64,000 bases of DNA from Nocardia sienata NBRC 100364 (lineage in GTDB: Bacteria; Actinomycetota; Actinomycetes; Mycobacteriales; Mycobacteriaceae). The position numbers were made by a program, and so were the translations under genes. Under the pieces are notes generated by a model. The model was not told the DNA's origin. It was given only the letters and a program-made list of their open reading frames with translations, and ran no database searches. Shown in pieces: positions 58,556 to 64,000 of this stretch. How positions within the stretch are numbered: position 1 is the stretch's first letter; each line of letters begins with the position of its first letter. The stretch is from assembly GCF_001613205.1 (NCBI RefSeq), contig NZ_BDBX01000019.1:124001-188000 (forward strand). The letters run 5' to 3'.

Positions 58556-60066
58556 TGCCGCTGGGCCGGGCCTGCTCGATCGCGGTGCGCGGGATCGACG
58601 GGCAGGTCGTCGAGATCGAGGCCGATATCGGCCAGGGGCTGCCGTCGGTGCACCTGGTGGGTCTGCCCGACACCTCGCTCCAGGAATCCCGGGACAGGGT
58701 CCGGGCGGCCGTTGTCAATACCGGCGAGAAATGGCCGGACGGCCGGGTGATTCTGGCCCTGTCACCGGCGACGCTGCCGAAGGTGGGTTCCGTCTACGAT
58801 CTCGCGCTGGCCGTCGCGGTACTGGACGCGGCCGATATCGTGCCCTCCGAGCGGCTCACGGGCACCGTGCTGCTGGGCGAACTCGCCCTCGATGGGCGGT
58901 TGCGCCGGGTCCGGGGCATTCTGCCCGCCGTGCTCGCGGCGCGCCGGGCCGGTCGCAAGACGGTGGTGGTCCCCGAGGCCGCTCTTCCGGAAGCGGGCCT
59001 CGTCGCCGGAATCCGGGTGCTGGGCGCACCGACGCTGCGCGCCGCCGTCGACTGGTTGCGGGGTGAAGGCGGTCTGGAGGAGTCGTCGGGAGTGCACCCA
59101 CCACAACCGAGCGCCCCGAGCGGAGACCTGCGGGATGTCGCCGGGCAGCACGAGGCGCGCTGGGCGCTCGAGGTCGCCGCGGCCGGTGGGCACCATCTGC
59201 TGCTCACCGGACCGCCCGGAATCGGGAAGACAATGCTGGCCCAACGCCTGCCCGGAGTCCTGCCGCCGCTGTCGGAGGACGAGGCGCTCGAGGTCACCGC
59301 CGTCCATTCGGTCGCCGGCACACTCTCCGACGAGCAACCGTTGATCACCGACCCGCCGTTCGTCGCCCCACACCATTCGACCTCGGTGAGCGCCATGGTG
59401 GGCGGCGGTTCGGGCTCGGCGCGCCCCGGGGCGGTGAGCCGCGCACATCGCGGGGTGCTGTTCCTGGACGAATGCGCCGAGATCGGGGCCAAGGTGCTCG
59501 AGGCCATGCGGACACCGCTGGAGGAGGGCGAGGTACGGATAGCGCGGCGCGACGGGGTGGCCCGCTATCCGGCGCGATTCCAGCTGGTACTCGCCGCCAA
59601 CCCCTGCCCCTGCGCCCCGGCTCGCGATGTGGACTGTATCTGTGCCCCGCTCGCCCGGCGTCGCTACCTCGGTAAACTATCCGGCCCTTTGATGGACCGA
59701 ATCGATATCTGGCTGCAGATGCATCCGAATTCGGGGGCGGGTCTGGCGGCGGCGGAATCGGAGGACAGCGCGACCGTGCGCGGCCGGGTGACCGCCGCTC
59801 GCGCTGCCGCGGTCGCCCGGTGGCGCGACGCGGGATGGCGTACCAACGCCGAAGTCCCCGGATACGCCCTGCGCCGCCGATTTCCTCTCCCGGCGGAGAC
59901 GACGGCTCCGGTCGAGGCGGCGCTGCGGCTGGGCCGGATCTCGGCGCGGGGCGCCGACCGGGCGCTGCGGGTCGCGTGGACCATCTGCGATCTGCGCGGC
60001 GGCGATATGCCCATCGCCCACGATGTGATGCAGGCACTCGACTTCCGGCAGCGGAGTCCACAGTGA
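58555..60066 (+). CDS. comM: YifB/ComM Mg-chelatase-like AAA+ ATPase
   Basis: A 503-residue AAA+ helicase-like protein; ComM promotes branch migration in natural transformation in several bacteria. Seen: GRACSIAVRGIDGQVVEIEA, the N-terminal Lon-like domain (LPSVHLVGLPDTSLQESRDR), Walker A LTGPPGIGKTMLAQR (about residue 220), GVLFLDECAEIG (Walker B), and the C-terminal PCPCAPARDVDCICAP cysteine cluster. The first codon overlaps the yraN stop and dprA overlaps its end. Confidence 0.95.
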   Translation: MPLGRACSIAVRGIDGQVVEIEADIGQGLPSVHLVGLPDTSLQESRDRVRAAVVNTGEKWPDGRVILALSPATLPKVGSVYDLALAVAVLDAADIVPSERLTGTVLLGELALDGRLRRVRGILPAVLAARRAGRKTVVVPEAALPEAGLVAGIRVLGAPTLRAAVDWLRGEGGLEESSGVHPPQPSAPSGDLRDVAGQHEARWALEVAAAGGHHLLLTGPPGIGKTMLAQRLPGVLPPLSEDEALEVTAVHSVAGTLSDEQPLITDPPFVAPHHSTSVSAMVGGGSGSARPGAVSRAHRGVLFLDECAEIGAKVLEAMRTPLEEGEVRIARRDGVARYPARFQLVLAANPCPCAPARDVDCICAPLARRRYLGKLSGPLMDRIDIWLQMHPNSGAGLAAAESEDSATVRGRVTAARAAAVARWRDAGWRTNAEVPGYALRRRFPLPAETTAPVEAALRLGRISARGADRALRVAWTICDLRGGDMPIAHDVMQALDFRQRSPQ

Positions 60067-61247
60067 ACGCGGCCGGAATGGGCTCGCCTGCCCGGCCGAG
60101 GGCCGCCGGCGAGCAGGAAGAGCGGCAACTGGCGTGGGCGTATCTGTCCCGCGTAATTCTCGGACCGTGCCCGGCGCTTACCGCACTGATCGACTCGGTC
60201 GGGGTGCGCGAGGCGGCGCGGGCGGTCCGGGAACGTGCGTTACCGCCGGTGCTGTACGCCGCGACCGAGCGTCGGCGGGAGCTGGACACGGCCGCGCGGG
60301 ATCTGGAGGTGATCCGTGGCAGCGGCGGACGGCTCGTCACCCCCGACGACGCCGAATGGCCGGCCTGGCGGATGCTGGGTCTGGCTCAGCTCACCCCGGG
60401 CCGCGACCCGGATGGAGCGGTGCCGCTGGTGTTCTGGGTTCGTGGCGACCCGGATCTGGGCGAACTCTCCGAGCGGGCGGTGGCGGTGGTGGGCGCCCGG
60501 TGCAGCACAGGCTACGGCGATCGGGTGGCCGGTGAGATCGCCGGAGAGCTGGCGGCCCGCGGATGGACGGTCGTATCCGGCGCCGCCTTCGGTGTCGACG
60601 GGACGGCGCACCGGGCGGCGCTCGCGGTCGGTGGCGCCACCATCGCCGTGTTGGCCTGCGGCGCCGACCGGCCCTACCCGGCCCAGCACGACCGCCTCAT
60701 TGCGCGGATCGCCGAAACCGGCTTGGTGGTCAGCGAATACCCGCCGGGTACGGTCGCGCGCAAACACCACTTCCTGGCCCGGAATCGGCTGATAGCAGGC
60801 CTTGCCGACGGTGTACTGGTGGTCGAGGCCGGGTTGCGCAGTGGCGCCCGGAACACGGCGAAATGGGCGCGCCGGATCGGTCGGCCCGCGCTCGCGGTGC
60901 CGGGATCGGTGGATTCGGCGGCCTCCGCGGGTTGTCACCGGATGATCCGTGACGGGGAAGCGACCCTCGTCACCGGTCCGGAGGAAGTGCTCGCCGAAAT
61001 CGCGCCCCTTCATCTGCCACTGTCCGCCGGTTCGGCCGGTGCCGACCGGCTCAGTGGTACCGAGGCCCAGGTGCTGGCGGCCCTTTCCGTCACCGGCGGC
61101 CGGTGGCCGCACGATATCGCAGCAGTGACCGGGATCGCGGCGGCCGATGTCCGCGCGGCACTCGTCGCGCTGGATTTGGCGGGCGCGGCCGCGCGCGGCG
61201 AGATGGGCTGGTATCGGCTGGACCGGGTGGCCGAGCGGGGCGGATGA
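60063..61247 (+). CDS. dprA: DNA-processing protein DprA
   Basis: Binds single-stranded DNA and loads RecA during uptake of DNA. The 394-residue protein has an N-terminal helical part, the Rossmann-like core (VAVVGARCSTGYGDRVAGEI, VSGAAFGVDGTAHRAALAVG, RNRLIAGLADGVLVVEAGLR) and a C-terminal winged-helix-like part (VLAALSVTGGRWPHDIAAVT). Start GTG 60063 overlaps the comM stop as GTGA. The operon order yraN-comM-dprA is widely conserved. Confidence 0.95.
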   Translation: MNAAGMGSPARPRAAGEQEERQLAWAYLSRVILGPCPALTALIDSVGVREAARAVRERALPPVLYAATERRRELDTAARDLEVIRGSGGRLVTPDDAEWPAWRMLGLAQLTPGRDPDGAVPLVFWVRGDPDLGELSERAVAVVGARCSTGYGDRVAGEIAGELAARGWTVVSGAAFGVDGTAHRAALAVGGATIAVLACGADRPYPAQHDRLIARIAETGLVVSEYPPGTVARKHHFLARNRLIAGLADGVLVVEAGLRSGARNTAKWARRIGRPALAVPGSVDSAASAGCHRMIRDGEATLVTGPEEVLAEIAPLHLPLSAGSAGADRLSGTEAQVLAALSVTGGRWPHDIAAVTGIAAADVRAALVALDLAGAAARGEMGWYRLDRVAERGG

Positions 61248-61564
61248 ACGCCGCGGTCGCGCCAGATCCTCGAGCGCTGTACGCGGGGCTGTAGGGGGCT
61301 CGCTGTGGTCCCGGGCCGGGCCGGGCCCGCCCGCATCCACATCGTCGTGCCACCGGCGACGGTCTCGCCGGGATGCGAACCTTCCAGGGCGTCCATATCG
61401 CGGATCCGGAAATACGGCCCGGTAATCCGCACGACGAGTCCGGCGCGCCGAGGTGAGATCCGCCGTCAATCGGCAGTGCGAAGCGAAGCAGGACTTCATC
61501 GGCGCATCAACGGATATCGGCGCGTGGGCTTGCGGTTCGGAGGCGGGCGGACGACGGTGGGAGA
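61248..61564. other. Intergenic region dprA / xerC
   Basis: No gene is supported in this 317-base stretch. CGGGCCGGGCCGGGCCCG near 61311-61328 could fold and end dprA. The xerC promoter is not obvious. Confidence 0.4.
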
Positions 61565-62488
61565 GTGCGTGAGTTGCCCGAGGATCTGGAAGCCCTGCTG
61601 GCCGAATACGGGCGGCATCTGCGGCTCGGTCGCAACCGGTCGGCACATACGGTGCGTGCCTACCTCGGGGATATCCGGTCGCTGCTGGCGCATCTGGTCG
61701 ACCATGCCGCCGACGCCTCGGTACGCGAGCTGGATCTCCCGGTTATGCGTGCGTGGCTGGCGGCACACGCGGAGCGCGGCGCAGCCCGCACCAGTATGGC
61801 TCGGCGGGCTTCGGCTGCGCGGGCCTTTACCGCGTGGCTGACCCGGACCGGTCGGCTGACCGTGGACCCCGGGCTCCGGCTCGCCGCGCCGAAGGCCCAC
61901 CGCAGCCTGCCGGCCGTCCTCGGTCAGGAGCAGGCGGGCCGGGTGATGAACGCCGCGGAATCGGGGGCCGCGCAGCACGATCCGATGGCGCTGCGGGATC
62001 GGCTCATCGTCGAGCTGCTGTATGCCACCGGAATCCGCGTCGGCGAACTGTGCGGACTCGATATCGACGATATCGACCGAGAACGGCGGCTGGTTCGCGT
62101 CCTGGGCAAGGGCAACCGAGAGCGATCCGCACCGTTCGGCGGCCCCGCCGATCACGCGGTGGGTGAATGGTTGCGTTACGGGCGGCCCGTCCTGGCCACA
62201 CCCGCTTCCGGCCGTGCGCTACTCCTGGGCCGACGCGGCCGGCGCCTCGATCAGCGGCAGGCGCGGACAGTGGTGCACGCGGTGGTGTCCGCCGTCCCGG
62301 GCACTGCCGACCTGGGACCGCACGGCCTCCGCCATACGGCGGCCACACACCTTCTCGAAGGCGGCGCGGACCTGCGGGTGGTGCAGGAACTGCTGGGTCA
62401 CGCCAGCCTCGCGACCACACAGCTCTACACCCATGTCTCCATCGACCGTCTGCGACGAGCCCACGATCAGGCTCACCCGCGTGCCTGA
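61565..62488 (+). CDS. xerC: Site-specific tyrosine recombinase XerC
   Basis: Resolves chromosome dimers at dif with XerD. The 307-residue protein has an N-terminal SAM-like DNA-binding domain ([20 protein letters not shown]), then the catalytic set: Arg in [28 protein letters not shown] (H-x-x-R), [13 protein letters not shown] (His and the nucleophile Tyr in QLYTH). All catalytic residues are present. The start is GTG 61565 after GGGAGA. It follows dprA, as in mycobacteria. It acts on dif rather than as a phage integrase, by position and lack of mobile genes. Confidence 0.93.
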   Translation: MRELPEDLEALLAEYGRHLRLGRNRSAHTVRAYLGDIRSLLAHLVDHAADASVRELDLPVMRAWLAAHAERGAARTSMARRASAARAFTAWLTRTGRLTVDPGLRLAAPKAHRSLPAVLGQEQAGRVMNAAESGAAQHDPMALRDRLIVELLYATGIRVGELCGLDIDDIDRERRLVRVLGKGNRERSAPFGGPADHAVGEWLRYGRPVLATPASGRALLLGRRGRRLDQRQARTVVHAVVSAVPGTADLGPHGLRHTAATHLLEGGADLRVVQELLGHASLATTQLYTHVSIDRLRRAHDQAHPRA

Positions 62489-62956
62489 ACCGTCCTCGCT
62501 GGGCCGGGACCCTTATGACCGGGCACATCCCCATGCCTGAACCGCCGGTGGATGGTTCAAGTATCGGCAGCGGGCACACCCCGCGCTCGAACCACGTCTG
62601 TGCGCGAGAACTGCATCGGCCGGATGCCGCCGGGTGCCGCCCACCCGCCGGTTCTTCGTATCGCTGACTCCTGCGGTAGTTACCTGACTGCGCCGCGCCC
62701 TCACCGTTGATCTCAGTGATATCGCCGCGCTGTACATGGGTGCGACGACCTGCCGGTCGGCCCCGAACGCGTGTCGCGATCCGATCGGCGTGCTCGGCGC
62801 GTGAACGTCCGCCCTCACACCGGACCGCGAACCGGCCCGGGAGTCGATCGCGATCGGCCCGTCGACGACCCGGTGGCTGGATTCGCCGCGGTACGGTGCC
62901 TACGCTGTTCAGCGGAGCCGTCCTACCGCGGTAGACCGGCATTTCAGGAGGTGAGC
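62489..62956. other. Intergenic region xerC / DUF202 genes
   Basis: No convincing gene. TGCCTGAACCG appears at the xerC end (about 62481) and again near 62533. Small frames in this stretch lack ribosome binding sites and recognisable motifs. Confidence 0.4.
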
Positions 62957-62989
62957 GTGCAGACCACGACCGGCGCGGTCGCCCGATGA
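62957..62989 (+). other. 10-codon leader ORF overlapping the DUF202 start
   Basis: AGGAGG at 62946-62951 precedes GTG 62957. The frame encodes VQTTTGAVAR and stops at TGA 62987-62989, which overlaps ATG 62986 of the next gene as ATGA. The DUF202 gene has no ribosome binding site of its own at a normal distance, so translation may be coupled through this short frame. Confidence 0.6.
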
Positions 62990-63345
62990 GTAGCACGCGC
63001 GATGATCCGGACCACGCGGGGGAGCCGGTCGATTACAGGTTCACGCTCGCCAACGAACGGACTTTCCTGGCGTGGATCCGCACCGCGCTCGGGTTGCTGG
63101 CCGGTGGGGTCGCGGTGCACGCGGTGGTGCAGGAGCAGTGGAATGTGAATTTCCGTACCGCTCTGGCCGTCAGCTGTCTGTCGTTGTCGCTGGTCCTGGC
63201 GGTCGGCGCGTATGTGCATTGGCGGCGGATTCGCGTCGCGATGGCCGCAGGGCGGCCGTTGCCGGGGACAGTGCTGGTGCCTGTGCTGGCCGCCGGGACT
63301 GCGTTCGTGGCGATTCTCGCCTGCGTCGCCGTACTACTGCATTGA
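62986..63345 (+). CDS. DUF202 membrane protein 1
   Basis: A 119-residue protein with three membrane segments. ANERTFLAWIRTALGLLAGG then VAVHAVVQEQW is the DUF202 signature, and the C terminus has a hydrophobic stretch (VLAAGTAFVAILACVAVLLH). Function unknown. It is followed by a second DUF202 gene on the same strand. The start is probably set by coupling with the upstream 10-codon frame. Confidence 0.87.
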   Translation: MSSTRDDPDHAGEPVDYRFTLANERTFLAWIRTALGLLAGGVAVHAVVQEQWNVNFRTALAVSCLSLSLVLAVGAYVHWRRIRVAMAAGRPLPGTVLVPVLAAGTAFVAILACVAVLLH

Positions 63346-63355
63346 GGACGCTGTC

Positions 63356-63679
63356 GTGACCGATCCCACCGAAACCCGGTTGGCCGCGGAGCGGACTGCG
63401 CTGTCGTGGCGGCGCACTTGTCTGGGATGTTTGCTGGTGGCTCTCCTGCTCCTACGTCTGGTCGTCACCGAGGGCTGGGATCCCGCGGCACTCCTGCCGG
63501 GTATCGCCTGTCTCGTACTGCTGTCGGTCGCCGCCCTGGGCTACCGGCGCAGTCGCCGGCTCCGTCTCGGCGCGACCGGCTCCGCGGCGGCCACTATCGG
63601 ATCGGTCGCCGTCGCCATGGTGGTCGCCGCCCTGGTCGTTGCCGGGTACGCGGTGGTGCATCCCGGCCCGCCCGGCTGA
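63356..63679 (+). CDS. DUF202 membrane protein 2
   Basis: A 107-residue protein with DPTETRLAAERTALSWRRTC and three membrane segments, related to the preceding gene. The two adjacent DUF202 copies may work as a pair. The start is GTG 63356, 10 bases after the first gene stop, with GAGGAC upstream. Confidence 0.85.
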   Translation: MTDPTETRLAAERTALSWRRTCLGCLLVALLLLRLVVTEGWDPAALLPGIACLVLLSVAALGYRRSRRLRLGATGSAAATIGSVAVAMVVAALVVAGYAVVHPGPPG

Positions 63680-63755
63680 AGGAACTCGGTGAATGGTCCT
63701 GGCTTCGGTCGCCGACGCCACCTGCGGCTCGCGGCCCGACGACCGAGCCGGCCAC

Positions 63756-64000
63756 TCACCCGTCGGCGCGGGGCATGCCGTGCTCTACCGGCTTCAGCCT
63801 GATCGGCGTCCTCCGCAGGAGCCCGAGCGGGTCGAGATATTCGCGAGACGCGTGCGCGGTGCTCTCCCGGCGCAGGCCCCAGTGCAGACAGGCCGGGGCA
63901 GGGCATCCGGCGTGGCCCGCGGCCAATCCACCGATCCGGGTGCCCCGCACGACCCGCCGGCCCACCGGGATCTCGGCCTCCACCGGCTCGTACGTGGTCC
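63756..64000 (-). CDS. M23 (LytM-like) peptidase, C-terminal part (gene starts beyond the window)
   Basis: The 81 visible codons are the C terminus of a zinc peptidase: GTRIGGLAAGHAGCPAPACL then HWGLRRESTAHASREYLDPL, where HWGLR is the end of the LytM HxH zinc site. A cysteine pair lies just before it. In M. tuberculosis an M23 gene sits in this place next to rpsB, as I recall; rpsB would then lie beyond the window end. The start is outside. Confidence 0.8.
   Translation of the reverse strand, partial: TTYEPVEAEIPVGRRVVRGTRIGGLAAGHAGCPAPACLHWGLRRESTAHASREYLDPLGLLRRTPIRLKPVEHGMPRADG

Noticed and set aside
61010-61432. Minus-strand frame beginning MRITGPYFRIRDMDALEGSH
   Set aside because: The first 40 codons look protein-like, but the frame runs antisense through dprA, has no good ribosome binding site and matches nothing I recognise.
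61565-62488. XerC gene as a phage or island integrase
   Set aside because: It sits in the conserved dprA neighbourhood with no attachment site, tRNA or mobile genes around, so a chromosomal dimer-resolution role is better.
62504-62700. Short frames between xerC and the DUF202 genes
   Set aside because: No ribosome binding site and no motif.

Overview
The window is high-GC actinobacterial chromosome, most probably from a Nocardia or close relative. The gene order follows a block known from Mycobacterium tuberculosis (recalled, not searched): ppk-fbiD-gpsA-ddl-DUF3515-thiL-ung, then rpmB-fakA-like-recG, then pyc-rsmD-coaD, sepIVA-DUF177-rpmF-rnc-mutM, OsmC-acyP-smc-ftsY-amtB-glnB-glnD-ffh, then rpsP-KH-rimM-trmD, rplS-lepB-rnhB-DUF2469-yraN-comM-dprA-xerC, and an M23 peptidase. 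GTG and TTG starts, strong G/C wobble bias and TTGTCCACA DnaA boxes fit this assignment. No rRNA, tRNA, CRISPR array or insertion sequence was seen.

Layout: 1-13.8 kb holds polyphosphate and F420 metabolism (ppk, fbiD), envelope precursors (gpsA, ddl), thiamine kinase, uracil-DNA glycosylase, a small secreted protein, an alpha/beta hydrolase, an enoyl-CoA hydratase-like protein, a GNAT, L28, a FakA-like protein and RecG. 13.8-21.8 kb holds metE behind a cobalamin riboswitch, pyruvate carboxylase, rsmD, coaD and a GtrA membrane protein. 22-35 kb is cell division, RNA processing, DNA repair and segregation (sepIVA, DUF177, rpmF, rnc, mutM, smc, ftsY) with small enzymes between. 35-42 kb has a LuxR/flavoprotein divergon followed by the nitrogen operon amtB-glnB-glnD. 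42-49 kb holds ffh, a secreted VWA protein and rpsP-khpA-rimM-trmD. 49-56.7 kb has a LuxR/acyl-CoA synthetase divergon, tex, a membrane protein, rplS and lepB. 56.8-64 kb holds rnhB, DUF2469, yraN-comM-dprA, xerC, two DUF202 membrane proteins and the end of an M23 peptidase gene.

Functional links: the protein-targeting genes ftsY, ffh and lepB sit with ribosome genes. The nitrogen operon carries transporter, PII signal protein and PII-modifying enzyme and has a candidate GlnR box. metE is the B12-independent methionine synthase, and its leader has segments that could act as anti-SD and anti-anti-SD. yraN-comM-dprA is a translationally overlapping DNA-uptake-like operon preceded by two consensus DnaA boxes.

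No new gene system is evident; the coding content is mostly housekeeping. The most unusual material is non-coding. It includes a family of structured extragenic repeats, two of which start exactly at a stop codon, a three-way pairing riboswitch leader, shared CCCC-N5-GGGG motifs in two LuxR divergons, a large palindromic operator before a DUF1707 gene, and a nine-copy hexanucleotide repeat.
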